A stretch of DNA of 64,000 nt from Stenotrophomonas_A sp036403795 (GTDB taxonomy: Bacteria; Pseudomonadota; Gammaproteobacteria; Xanthomonadales; Xanthomonadaceae): the NCBI GenBank assembly GCA_036403795.1, contig DASWQJ010000174.1:12820-76819 (forward strand), given 5' to 3'. Positions within the stretch are counted from its first letter, which is position 1, and each line of letters begins with the position of its first letter. This document shows, in pieces, positions 1 through 7,775 of this stretch. The position numbers were made by a program, and so were the translations under genes. Under the pieces are notes generated by a model, which was not told the DNA's origin, did not search any database, and saw only the letters and a list, made by a program, of their open reading frames with translations.

Positions 1-495
1 GGGCTCGTCGGCAAACAGGATGCGAGGGCGGGAGACGAAGGCGCGTGCCAGGGCGACGCGCTGCTGCTCCCCACCGGACAACTGGCGCGGATAATGCCGC
101 GCCCGTGCGGTCAGGCCCACCGCCGCCAAGACCTCGCGCACGCGTGCCGGATCCTCGCGTCCGGCCAGTTCCAGCGGCAGGGCAATGTTTTCCTCGGCCG
201 TCAGTGCCGGCAGCAGATGGAAGCTCTGGAACACGAAACCGACTTCGCGCGCCCGTAGCGCGGCGCGGCGTTCTTCATCCAGTGATTCCAGTGGCTGGCC
301 CGCCAATGCGATGCTGCCCCGGCTGGGCAGATCCAACCCGGCCAACAGCCCCAGCAACGTCGTCTTGCCCGAACCCGATGCGCCGACGATGGCTACGCTG
401 TCGCCTTCATCGATGGTCAAGTCGATGCCATCGAGGATGTCCAGCGTGCCTTCGGGTCCGATGACCGACTTGCCTACGTCGCGTGCGTCGATCAC
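1..495 (-). CDS. ybbA: ABC transporter ATP-binding protein YbbA (partial, C-terminus off the left edge)
   Basis: ATPase subunit of a LolD/MacB-like ABC transporter. The minus strand encodes a Walker A (GASGSGKTT), a Q-loop region (FVFQSFHLLP), the signature LSGGEQQRVALARA and the start of Walker B (ILFADEP), in that order; the protein runs off the window after Walker B. It is divergent from tesA, the YbbA-TesA arrangement also known in E. coli. The start is uncertain. A GTG at 495 is the first ordinary start codon, but it has no Shine-Dalgarno. Coding continues upstream in frame, and a GGAG lies 7 nt before an ATC codon at 528. No ATG is in frame. The family is sure, the 5' end is not. Confidence 0.88.
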   Translation of the reverse strand, partial: MIDARDVGKSVIGPEGTLDILDGIDLTIDEGDSVAIVGASGSGKTTLLGLLAGLDLPSRGSIALAGQPLESLDEERRAALRAREVGFVFQSFHLLPALTAEENIALPLELAGREDPARVREVLAAVGLTARARHYPRQLSGGEQQRVALARAFVSRPRILFADEP

Positions 496-530
496 CGTGG
501 GGCGTGAGGAAAAAGGCAGGCTGTCGATGA

Positions 531-539
531 GGAGTCTCC
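531..539. promoter_or_regulatory. Two-way Shine-Dalgarno palindrome between ybbA and tesA
   Basis: The bases GGAG-T-CTCC read as a ribosome-binding site on both strands. On the plus strand the GGAG ends 7 nt before the tesA ATG at 542. On the minus strand the GGAG ends 7 nt before an in-frame ATC at 528, a possible non-standard ybbA start. The plus-strand use is convincing; the minus-strand use is inference. Confidence 0.5.
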
Positions 540-541
540 GG

Positions 542-1204
542 ATGCGTACGTTCAAAGATGCAACGAAACAGGGGCGCGCCACTGCATGGCGTTGGCTGCT
601 TGCATGCTGTCTGCTTCTGCTTCTGCCGCTGCTCGCCTATGCCAAAGGTCCAGGCCCGGTATTGGTGGTGGGCGACAGTCTCAGTGCCGCCCACAACATA
701 CCGGTCCAGTCTGGCTGGGTGAGCCTGTTGGAGCAGCGTCTCAAGCAACAGATGGCGGCACCTCCGCCGGTGATCAATGCCTCGATCAGCGGAGAGACCA
801 CCTCCGGCGCGTTGACCCGCCTGCCGGCGCTGCTGCAGAAGCATCGGCCAGCCGTGGTGGTGATCGAGCTGGGAGGCAATGACGCCCTGCGCGGCCTGAC
901 GCCTGCGCAGTTGCAAGCCAACCTCGAACGCATGATCGTGTTGTCCACGCAGGCCGGAGCAAGGGTGCTGCTGCTGGGCATCGACGTGCCTCCCAACTAT
1001 GGGCCGGCTTATCGCCAGCGGCTGCGCAAGGTCTACGCCGACCTGGCCTCGCAACATCAGGTCGCGCTGGTGCCGTTCTTCCTGGAAGGGGTAGCCCTGC
1101 AGCCATCGCTGATGCAATCCGATGGTTTGCATCCGACCGCGGCCGCACAGCCCAAGGTGCTGGAAAACGTTTGGCCTGCTTTGAAGCGGATTGTAAATGA
1201 CTGA
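542..1204 (+). CDS. tesA: Arylesterase / lysophospholipase I TesA (SGNH hydrolase)
   Basis: Periplasmic multifunctional esterase/thioesterase of the GDSL family, 220 aa. A hydrophobic signal peptide (about residues 15-34, ending AYA) is followed by block I GDSLS with nucleophile Ser46, block II Gly84 in SISGETT, block III GGND with Asn113, and block V SDGLHPT with Asp194 and His197, so the catalytic set is complete. The ATG at 542 has GGAG 7 nt upstream, so I prefer it to in-frame codons further upstream that would read back through ybbA on the other strand. The gap to ybbA is so small that the promoter probably lies inside the neighbouring coding region. Confidence 0.95.
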   Translation: MRTFKDATKQGRATAWRWLLACCLLLLLPLLAYAKGPGPVLVVGDSLSAAHNIPVQSGWVSLLEQRLKQQMAAPPPVINASISGETTSGALTRLPALLQKHRPAVVVIELGGNDALRGLTPAQLQANLERMIVLSTQAGARVLLLGIDVPPNYGPAYRQRLRKVYADLASQHQVALVPFFLEGVALQPSLMQSDGLHPTAAAQPKVLENVWPALKRIVND

Positions 1205-1295
1205 TTGGTAACGTTTTATTTTTTCTGGTTTGTCTTCACATCCCATCCACCCAGGATGCGGCATGTTTCACAAAGCTGAAGACCGAGGGAACTCC

Positions 1296-2009
1296 ATGCG
1301 TCAGACCAAAGAGACGTCCGGCCTTGTGCTGGTCGTGGAAGACAACCGCAACATCTCCGAAATGATCGGCGAGTACCTGGAAGGCCGTGGCTTCGAGGTG
1401 GACTATGCCTGCGACGGCCTGGACGGTTATCGCCTGGCTGCCGAGAACAGCTACGACGTGGTGGTGCTCGATCTGATGCTGCCGCGCCTGGACGGCATCG
1501 AGGTCTGTCGCCGCCTGCGCAACGATGCCCGCAAGTCCACCCCGGTGCTGATGTTGACGGCGCGCGATACGTTGGACGACAAGCTGACGGGACTGGGTTT
1601 CGGCGCAGACGATTACCTGACCAAGCCATTCGCCATCCAGGAGCTGGAAGCGCGGTTGCGCGCCCTGATCCGCCGCGAGCGCCGCCAGGTCGGATCCGAA
1701 GTGCTGAAGGTGGCCGACCTGGTGCTGGATCCGGTCAGCATGCGAGCCACGCGGGCCGGCACGGAGCTGCAGCTGTCGCCGATCGGCCTGCGCCTGCTGA
1801 CGATCCTCATGCGCGAATCACCGCGCGTGGTGACCCGCCAGGAGATCGAGCGCGAGATCTGGGGCAATGGACTGCCGGATTCCGATACGTTGCGCAGCCA
1901 CCTCTACAACCTGCGAAAGATCATCGACAAGCCGTTCGATCGTCCGCTGCTGCACACCGTGCAGAGCGCCGGCTATCGCATCGCCGACATCGCCCAGCCG
2001 ATGGGCTGA
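1296..2009 (+). CDS. OmpR-family two-component response regulator
   Basis: DNA-binding response regulator of 237 aa. The receiver domain carries the acidic pair Glu15/Asp16, the phosphoacceptor Asp59 (VVVLDLMLPR), Thr88 (LTAR) and Lys110 (TKPF). A winged-helix effector domain of OmpR/PhoB type fills about residues 135-235, with a recognition-helix region ending in LRKIID. The ATG at 1296 follows a GAGGGA; an in-frame ATG at 1263 and a TTG at 1230 are possible but lack a good ribosome-binding site. Its sensor kinase is the next gene, 166 bases away across two hairpins. The stimulus cannot be told from sequence. Confidence 0.93.
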   Translation: MRQTKETSGLVLVVEDNRNISEMIGEYLEGRGFEVDYACDGLDGYRLAAENSYDVVVLDLMLPRLDGIEVCRRLRNDARKSTPVLMLTARDTLDDKLTGLGFGADDYLTKPFAIQELEARLRALIRRERRQVGSEVLKVADLVLDPVSMRATRAGTELQLSPIGLRLLTILMRESPRVVTRQEIEREIWGNGLPDSDTLRSHLYNLRKIIDKPFDRPLLHTVQSAGYRIADIAQPMG

Positions 2010-2020
2010 GTCTGCACTGA

Positions 2021-2036
2021 CAGCACTTCGGTGCTG
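2021..2036. terminator. UUCG-loop hairpin after the response regulator
   Basis: A perfect 6-bp stem, CAGCAC/GTGCTG, closed by a TTCG tetraloop, starts 11 nt after the response-regulator stop. No T-run follows, so it may stabilise the 3' end or attenuate rather than terminate. Confidence 0.4.
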
Positions 2037-2062
2037 CCGGTGGCTTGCGATCCCAACCTGTA

Positions 2063-2099
2063 GTCCCGTGCCGCGGCAGATGACGCCGTGGCACGGGAC
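2063..2099. promoter_or_regulatory. 15-bp stem-loop between response regulator and kinase
   Basis: GTCCCGTGCC at 2063-2072 is the exact reverse complement of 2090-2099. The stem continues inward through a G-T wobble and CGGC/GCCG, leaving a 7-nt loop AGATGAC. No T-run follows. It sits about 75 nt before the kinase start, so it could set the regulator-to-kinase ratio. The arm TCCCGTGC/GCACGGGA recurs in the hairpin at 21823-21842. Confidence 0.5.
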
Positions 2100-2175
2100 C
2101 GACGGGCCAGCCTGCTCGACAGGGGGATCAAATCCGCGGTCGCCACGATCGCGGCGCTATTGCCTGGAAGTCCCC

Positions 2176-3447
2176 ATGCCTCACGGCTTGCCGCGCAAAA
2201 TCCGCATCGCCTTCATCTTGCAGGCCGTGCTTGCCAGTCTGGCCATCCTGTTGGGTGGCTATCTGGTATCGGTGGTGATCAAGCACGGCCTGGTGCGCTC
2301 GCTGCTGCAAGATGAAGCCGCGCACTACTGGCAGCTTTACGAAGCCTCGCCCGCACAACCACCACCCAACACCGCCAACATCCGCGGGTACCTGGTCGCC
2401 AGTGGTCGTTCCACGCTGTCGCTGCCGACGAACCTTCGCACCCTCGGCCCAGGTTTCCATGAGTTGGAAGGCGATGACGAGCTGGTGCTGGTGGAGCCGC
2501 GCCCGGCAGGCAGCCTGTACCTGGTGTTCCTGCGCTCGGAAGCCGAACGCATGGCGTTCTGGTTCGGCATCGTGCCGGTGTTGTTGATCCTGCTGGCCAT
2601 CTACGGCGTGTCGTGGATCACTTACCGCTTGTCCAAGCGGCTGGTGTCGCCAGTGAACTGGCTGGCGCGACGCGTATCGCGTTGGGATCCGCGCAATCCC
2701 GACGTCGAAGAACTGGCGCCGTCCAAGCTGCCGGCGGACCTGCAAGGAGAGACGCGCCAGCTGGCCTCGGCGCTGCATTCGCTGGGAGTGCGCGTGCGAG
2801 ATCACGTCACCCGCGAGCGCAACTTCACTCGCGACGCCAGCCACGAACTACGCACGCCGCTGACCGTCATCCGTGTCGCCAGCGACATGGCACTGGGCGA
2901 TCCGGACATGCCGCCGCGCCTGGAGCGCAGCCTGCGTCGGATCCAGCGCGCAGGTCGCGACATGGAGGCGGTGATCGATGCGTTCCTGATCCTGGCGCGC
3001 GAAGCGGAGATCGAACCGCAGAGCGAGACCTTCGACGCAGCCGAAGTAGTGGCCGACGAGGTGGAGAGCGCGCGCGAGCTGCTGGGCTCGCGGCCGGTGG
3101 AACTGCGCGTGCGACTCAGCAATGATCTGCAACTGCACGCGCCGCCCCGCGTGCTGCGCGTGGTCTTGAGCAACCTGTTGCGCAATGCCTGCGCCTACAC
3201 CGACCAAGGCAGCATCGAAGTCGAAGTGGCGGCCGATCGGATCGTGGTTCGCGATACCGGCATCGGCATGTCGCCCGAAGCGGCCGAGCGCGCCTTCGAG
3301 CCGTTCTTCCGCGCCGAACCGACGCGACCGCAGGGCACGGGCCTGGGCCTGTCGATCGTGCGCCGCCTGTGCGATCGATTCGGCTGGCGTGCCGAGCTCG
3401 ATACCCAGCCCGGCGTCGGCACCTCGGTGTCGGTGGTGTTCGGCTAA
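2176..3447 (+). CDS. Two-component sensor histidine kinase
   Basis: Membrane sensor kinase of 423 aa, partner of the preceding regulator. It has a first membrane helix at about residues 10-34, a short periplasmic sensor of roughly 90 residues, a second helix at about 126-148, a HAMP-like linker, and an H-box DASHELRTPLT with phosphoacceptor His223. The ATPase domain follows, with N-box (LLRNACAY), G1 (DTGIGM), F-box (FEPFFR) and G2 (GTGLGLSIV). The ATG at 2176 follows a GGAAG; longer readings only extend through the hairpin region and the regulator. Its stop lies 6 nt from that of the convergent SGNH hydrolase gene. Confidence 0.93.
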   Translation: MPHGLPRKIRIAFILQAVLASLAILLGGYLVSVVIKHGLVRSLLQDEAAHYWQLYEASPAQPPPNTANIRGYLVASGRSTLSLPTNLRTLGPGFHELEGDDELVLVEPRPAGSLYLVFLRSEAERMAFWFGIVPVLLILLAIYGVSWITYRLSKRLVSPVNWLARRVSRWDPRNPDVEELAPSKLPADLQGETRQLASALHSLGVRVRDHVTRERNFTRDASHELRTPLTVIRVASDMALGDPDMPPRLERSLRRIQRAGRDMEAVIDAFLILAREAEIEPQSETFDAAEVVADEVESARELLGSRPVELRVRLSNDLQLHAPPRVLRVVLSNLLRNACAYTDQGSIEVEVAADRIVVRDTGIGMSPEAAERAFEPFFRAEPTRPQGTGLGLSIVRRLCDRFGWRAELDTQPGVGTSVSVVFG

Positions 3448-3453
3448 GCCGGC

Positions 3454-4149
3454 TCAGCGCGCCAGTTCGGGCGCCACGACCTGGCGCCAGATGGCGTAGC
3501 CGGCAGGCGTCATGTGCAGCCTGTCCTCGCGGAAGAGCTCGGGCCGGGGTTGCCCATCGGCGCCCAGCATCGGCGTGTACACATCCAGGTAATCGACTGC
3601 TGGCAGGCCTCGCGCGCTGTCGCGCACCAGCGCATTGGCCTCGGCGATCTTCGGCAGCAGCTGCGCCCGCGACGGGCTGGGCTTGATCGAGATGAAGGCG
3701 ATGCGGGTGTCGGGCAGTTCGCGGCGCACGCGCGTGACGAAGCCGACGAAATCGTCGCGGACCTGCTGCGGGCTGCGCCCGTTGGCCAGGTCGTTGTCAC
3801 CGGCATAGAAGAGCACCAGGCGCGGGGCATAAGGCAGCACGATGCGATCGGCATACCAAGTGCTGTCCCGCACCTCGGATCCGCCAAAGCCGCGGTTGAT
3901 CACCGGCTGGCCCGGGAAGTCGGCTGCCAGCGACTCCCACATCCGGATCGACGAGCTGCCCACGAACAGCACGCCGTGCCTGGGCGGTGGTTGCTTGGCG
4001 TCCAGCGCGGCGAATCGCTGCATGTCTTCTTCCCAGGCCGGGTTGGATACCTGGTCGGGGACGCGGGGCGGCGGGGGCGTGCGGGCCTGGACGCCGAAGG
4101 CGAGCAAACTCAGGCCCAACAGGGCATTTCGCAGCAGTGGACGGACCAT
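3454..4149 (-). CDS. Secreted SGNH/GDSL-family hydrolase
   Basis: Exported esterase-like SGNH hydrolase of 231 aa, different in type from TesA. A signal peptide (residues 1-22, ending GVQA) precedes the mature region. Family blocks are visible: VGSSSIRMW holds the nucleophile Ser, GFGGSEV the Gly, AGDNDLANG the Asn, and DRLHMT the Asp-His pair near the C-terminus. The ATG at 4149 has AAGGAG at ideal spacing; codons further upstream are unlikely starts. The substrate is unknown. Members of this subfamily are often annotated as GDSL-like lipase/acylhydrolase. Confidence 0.87.
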   Translation of the reverse strand: MVRPLLRNALLGLSLLAFGVQARTPPPPRVPDQVSNPAWEEDMQRFAALDAKQPPPRHGVLFVGSSSIRMWESLAADFPGQPVINRGFGGSEVRDSTWYADRIVLPYAPRLVLFYAGDNDLANGRSPQQVRDDFVGFVTRVRRELPDTRIAFISIKPSPSRAQLLPKIAEANALVRDSARGLPAVDYLDVYTPMLGADGQPRPELFREDRLHMTPAGYAIWRQVVAPELAR

Positions 4150-4356
4150 GCGGACTCCTTGGAGGGCATACCAGCAGGCCATTGATAGTGCGTCACCGGC
4201 CGGGTGGTCGCAAACGCCCCCGGGACCGGTGCCGGCCGGCGGGGGCGGTGGGCAGGCGCTTGTGGCAAAATCCGCGTTCCCATCCGCTACTGCCATCGCC
4301 CATGTCCCTGGTTTCCATTGTGACTCGCCACCGCGGCACGCAAGCGGGCTGACGGC

Positions 4357-4737
4357 ATGGCGGATCATCCGGGACATCTCCCGCGCGGCCCCGGCCGCAT
4401 CTTCAAGGCCGCGGTGTGGTCGATGCAGGGATTGCGGGCCGCCTGGCTGCACGAGTCCTCGTTCCGGCTGGAGGTCTACCTGTCCATCGTCCTGGTGCCG
4501 GCGGCGCTATGGCTGGGGCAGGGTCCGATCGAACGCGCACTGATGATCGGCTCGTTGCTGCTGGTGCTGGCGATGGAGCTCGCCAACTCGGCGATCGAGG
4601 CCGTGATCGAGCGCTATGGACCCGAGCACCATGAGTTGGCCGGTCGAGCCAAGGACATGGGATCGGCGGCGGTATTCGTGCTGATGGTCAACGTGTTGGT
4701 GTGCTGGGGGCTGATTGTCGCCCCGCGCTTGTTTTGA
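4357..4737 (+). CDS. dgkA: Diacylglycerol kinase DgkA
   Basis: Small inner-membrane diacylglycerol kinase, 126 aa, which phosphorylates diacylglycerol left by phospholipid-dependent glucosylation back to phosphatidic acid. The signature AMELANSAIEAVIER, with the catalytic Glu and conserved Asn, lies at about residues 68-83. Three membrane helices are evident, and the length is normal for the family (about 120 aa). The 207-nt region upstream holds no gene and is divergent from the SGNH hydrolase, so both promoters should lie there. The stop codon falls inside a perfect 15-bp tandem duplication. Confidence 0.95.
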   Translation: MADHPGHLPRGPGRIFKAAVWSMQGLRAAWLHESSFRLEVYLSIVLVPAALWLGQGPIERALMIGSLLLVLAMELANSAIEAVIERYGPEHHELAGRAKDMGSAAVFVLMVNVLVCWGLIVAPRLF

Positions 4738-4753
4738 ACGCGCTTGTTTTGAA
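4724..4753 (+). repeat. Perfect 15-bp tandem duplication over the dgkA stop codon
   Basis: The 15-mer CGCGCTTGTTTTGAA occurs twice head-to-tail, at 4724-4738 and 4739-4753. The first copy encodes the last codons and the TGA of dgkA; the second is untranslated. It looks like a recent slippage duplication. A second in-frame TGA at 4750-4752 would serve as a back-up stop. Confidence 0.9.
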
Positions 4754-4776
4754 TCCGTCTTTCCAAGGTTGTCGCG

Positions 4777-5526
4777 ATGTCTCTTGAATTCCTAGCCGAT
4801 CCCAATGTCTGGATCACCTTGTTCACGCTCAGCGCGCTGGAAATCGTGCTGGGTATCGACAACCTGGTGTTCATCTCCATCGCGGTGAGCAAGTTGCCCG
4901 AAGCCCGCCGTCCCACTGCCCGCCGTTTCGGCATCGCGGTGGCCTGCCTGACCCGCATCGGGCTGCTCGTGTCGCTGGCCTTCCTGGCGCGGATGCAGAG
5001 CGAGCTGTTCAGTGTGGGTGGGATGGGTATTTCCGTACGCGACCTGGTGTTGATCATTGGCGGCCTCTTCCTGATCGTCAAAGGCCTGATGGAGATCCGC
5101 GAGCTGATTTCCGGTGGCGAAGACCACGACCCGAGCACGAGCAAGGCCTCGGGCGTCTTCTGGATGGTCATTGCGCAAATCGCAGTGATCGATATCGTCT
5201 TTTCGCTGGACTCGGTCATCACCGCGGTCGGCATGGCCCAGCACATCCCGGTGATGATCGCCGCCATCCTGATCGCAGTGGCGATGATGCTGCTGGCGGC
5301 CAATCCGCTGGGCCGTTTCATCGATGCCAACCCGACGGTCAAGATGCTGGCGCTGGCTTTCATCCTGATGATCGGCGTGGTGCTGATCCTGGACGGCGTC
5401 GAAGTGCATTTGCCCAAGGCCTATCTTTATTCGGCCATGGGCTTCTCGGTGTTGGTGGAGTGGCTGAACCTGTTGATGCGTCGCCGCGCCGCCGCCCACC
5501 AGGTGCCCGGCGCCGGCAAGTGGTGA
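4777..5526 (+). CDS. TerC/YgdQ-family integral membrane protein
   Basis: Multi-pass membrane protein, 249 aa, of the TerC superfamily, linked in other bacteria to metal-ion (often manganese) efflux and to metalation of exported proteins. The acidic intramembrane motif ALEIVLGIDNLVFIS is at residues 16-30, and a second, FSLDSVITA, lies at about 145-153. About seven to eight hydrophobic helices are visible. An AAGG precedes the ATG. It lies 39 nt after dgkA and could share its transcript. The actual substrate here is unproven. Confidence 0.9.
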   Translation: MSLEFLADPNVWITLFTLSALEIVLGIDNLVFISIAVSKLPEARRPTARRFGIAVACLTRIGLLVSLAFLARMQSELFSVGGMGISVRDLVLIIGGLFLIVKGLMEIRELISGGEDHDPSTSKASGVFWMVIAQIAVIDIVFSLDSVITAVGMAQHIPVMIAAILIAVAMMLLAANPLGRFIDANPTVKMLALAFILMIGVVLILDGVEVHLPKAYLYSAMGFSVLVEWLNLLMRRRAAAHQVPGAGKW

Positions 5527-5645
5527 GTCCCCGCCCGTGCCGCCCGCCTCGCGCGGGCAGGCCAGCGCGATGCCCGATGGTGAGGGCGACTTAACCCTTG
5601 GCGTGGCAAGCTGGCGGCCATTCAGTGCCGCACCGGAGATGTGCC

Positions 5646-6308
5646 ATGTCGTTGTTCCGAATCTTGTTGCTGCTGGTCGTTGCCGCGATGCTTTCCGGCT
5701 GTGGCTACAACGCCATCCAGCAGAAGGACGAGTCGGTCAAGGCGGCCTGGTCCGAGGTGCTCAACCAGTACCAGCGCCGTGCGGACCTGATTCCCAACCT
5801 GGTCAACACCGTCAAGGGCTACGCGCAGCAGGAAGAACGGGTGCTCACCGAAGTGACCAACGCCCGCGCGCGGGTCGGCCAGATCCAGGTCAATGCCAAC
5901 GATACGGCTTCGTTGAAGCAGTTCCAGCAGGCACAAGGCGAGTTGGGTGGCGCACTGAGCCGCTTGATGGTGGTCAGCGAAAACTATCCGCAGCTGCAGT
6001 CGAACCAGAATTTCCGCGATCTGCAGGCACAGTTGGAAGGCACCGAGAACCGCATCACCGTGGCACGCGGCCGCTACATCCAGGCAGTGCAGGACTACAA
6101 TTCCTTCATTCGTTCCTTCCCGCAGGTCATTACCGCCAAGATCTTCGGCTACAAGGAAAAGCCGAACTTCACCGTGGAGAACGAGGCGCAGATCTCGCGG
6201 CCGCCGGCCGTGGATTTTGGTACGCAGCCGGCTCCGCCGCAGCCGCAGCCGCAGCCGCAACCGGCCCCGCAGCAACCGCAGCCGCCCGCACCCGCGCCGG
6301 CCCACTGA
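5646..6308 (+). CDS. LemA family protein
   Basis: Membrane-anchored, mostly helical LemA protein of 220 aa. Residues 1-19 form a hydrophobic N-terminus ending LSGCGYN, so it may be lipidated at that Cys. The LemA hallmarks follow: KAAWSEVLNQYQRRADLIPNLV, the ENYPQL region, and a closing SFPQV segment. The C-terminus is a low-complexity Pro-Gln repeat (PQPQ type) from about residue 198. GGAG lies 8 nt before the ATG. It opens a three-gene set with two TPM-domain genes, the usual LemA context; the biochemical role of LemA is not established. Confidence 0.93.
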   Translation: MSLFRILLLLVVAAMLSGCGYNAIQQKDESVKAAWSEVLNQYQRRADLIPNLVNTVKGYAQQEERVLTEVTNARARVGQIQVNANDTASLKQFQQAQGELGGALSRLMVVSENYPQLQSNQNFRDLQAQLEGTENRITVARGRYIQAVQDYNSFIRSFPQVITAKIFGYKEKPNFTVENEAQISRPPAVDFGTQPAPPQPQPQPQPAPQQPQPPAPAPAH

Positions 6309-6318
6309 GCGGCCACCG

Positions 6319-7221
6319 ATGCAGTTGATCCGGCGCACGGGATGGATGCTGCTGGCGTGGCTGGCTTTCTGCCTGCCCGCTGTCGCGCAATCGCTGGCGC
6401 CGATACCGCCGCTCGACTCGCCGGTCATCGACGGCACCGGCACGCTGGATGAAGCGGCCCGCGACCAGCTCCTCCAGCAGGCCACCGCCTTGCAGCAACG
6501 CAAGGGCAGCCAGCTGCAGATCCTCATCGTGCCGACCACCGAGCCAGAAGACATCGCGCCCTACACCCAGCGCGTGTTCGACCAATGGAAGCTCGGCCGC
6601 AAGGGCATCGACGACGGTGTGCTGCTGGTGGTCGCCAAGGACGATCGGCGCGTGCGCATCCAGCCCGGCTACGGCCTGGAAGGCGCGATTCCCGACGCGA
6701 TCGCTAACCGCATCATCCAGGAGTACATGGCGCCGCGTTTCAGGGCGGGCGACTATGCCGGCGGCATCACCGAAGCCACGGCCATGCTGGTCAAGCTCAT
6801 TGATGGCGAACCCCTGCCCGAACCGGTGGCCGACAACCCGCCCGCCGGTGGCGGCGGAAGTGGCGGCGGGTGGCTCGTCGCCCTGTTCGTGGGCTTTGTC
6901 GCGGCCAACCTGGCGCGCGGCATTTTCTCCGGTGCCCCGCGTCCTTTGCGCGCCCTGCTGACCGGTGTGGCGGCGGCGGGCGCGGCATTGCTGCTGACCT
7001 CGTTGTTCATTCCCAGCGGCCTGGCCGGGCTGATCGGCCTGGGCCTGGGGCTGGTGTCCGGAACGCCCGGCCGCTTCGTCCGCCAGGGCGGGTGGGGCGC
7101 AGGCGGGTTCGGCGGCGGCTGGGGCGGCGGAGGTTTCGGCGGTGGTGGTGGATTCGGCGGCGGCGGCTGGGGCGGTGGCGGCGGGTCGTCCGGAGGCGGT
7201 GGCGCCTCGGGGAGCTGGTGA
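6319..7221 (+). CDS. TPM-domain protein, YgcG family, with glycine-rich tail
   Basis: Exported membrane protein of 300 aa. A signal peptide (residues 1-22, CLPAVAQ) is followed by a TPM domain at about residues 35-160, with the sequence KGIDDGVLLVVAKDDRRVRI and a GYGLEG motif. Two membrane helices follow at about 184-245, and the tail is almost pure glycine with Phe, Trp and Ser. The length fits YgcG proteins. It starts 10 nt after lemA and overlaps the next TPM gene by one base, so all three are likely translated together. Known roles of TPM domains (e.g. in photosystem II repair in plants) do not settle the bacterial function. Confidence 0.9.
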   Translation: MQLIRRTGWMLLAWLAFCLPAVAQSLAPIPPLDSPVIDGTGTLDEAARDQLLQQATALQQRKGSQLQILIVPTTEPEDIAPYTQRVFDQWKLGRKGIDDGVLLVVAKDDRRVRIQPGYGLEGAIPDAIANRIIQEYMAPRFRAGDYAGGITEATAMLVKLIDGEPLPEPVADNPPAGGGGSGGGWLVALFVGFVAANLARGIFSGAPRPLRALLTGVAAAGAALLLTSLFIPSGLAGLIGLGLGLVSGTPGRFVRQGGWGAGGFGGGWGGGGFGGGGGFGGGGWGGGGGSSGGGGASGSW

Positions 7222-7712
7222 TGCGCTGGCTCCGGCACTTCTTTTCACCCTCGGCGCGACGTCTGTTCCCGCCTGCCACGCTGGACGCGATCACTGCCGC
7301 CATCGCGGCGGGCGAGCGCTTGCACAGTGGCGAAGTCATGTTCGCGGTGGAAGCCGATCTGGCACTTTCGGAGCTCTGGGCCGGTGCCACCCCACGTCAA
7401 CGCGCAGAAGCGGCCTTTGCCCGGCTGCGCACCTGGGACACCCGCGCCAACAACGGCGTGCTGATCTATCTACTGCTGGCCGACCATGCGATCGAGATCG
7501 TGGCCGACCGTGGGTTGCAGGGCCGGGTGTCGCCGGCCCAATGGCAAGAAGTCTGTCGCCGGATGCAGGCGCAACTTCAGGCCGGCGAACCGGGCGCGGC
7601 GGTGATCGGTGCGGTGGATGCGGTCTGTTCCCTGTTGGCCGAGCACTATCCGCCCGATCCGCGGGCACCCGACGAGGACGAGTTGCCCAACCGCCCCACC
7701 TTCCTGGGTTGA
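7221..7712 (+). CDS. Second TPM-domain protein (no signal peptide)
   Basis: Protein of 163 aa with a TPM-like core: NNGVLIYLLLADHAIEIVADRG at about residues 74-95 matches the VLLVVAKDDRRVRI segment of the preceding protein. It has no signal peptide and no membrane helix, so it may work on the cytoplasmic face next to LemA and the first TPM protein. Start and stop overlap upstream as TGATG. The chain ends in an acidic, proline-rich stretch. Family membership is confident; function is unknown. Confidence 0.85.
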   Translation: MRWLRHFFSPSARRLFPPATLDAITAAIAAGERLHSGEVMFAVEADLALSELWAGATPRQRAEAAFARLRTWDTRANNGVLIYLLLADHAIEIVADRGLQGRVSPAQWQEVCRRMQAQLQAGEPGAAVIGAVDAVCSLLAEHYPPDPRAPDEDELPNRPTFLG

Positions 7713-7775
7713 AGGCGGGTTCGGCGGCGGGGCTGGCGATGGCAGAATAGCGCCTGGTTCCGGCAAGGTTGTCCC

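Noticed and set aside
6753..7238. Proline-rich minus-strand frame
   Set aside because: It is the complement of the glycine-rich tail of the YgcG-like protein.
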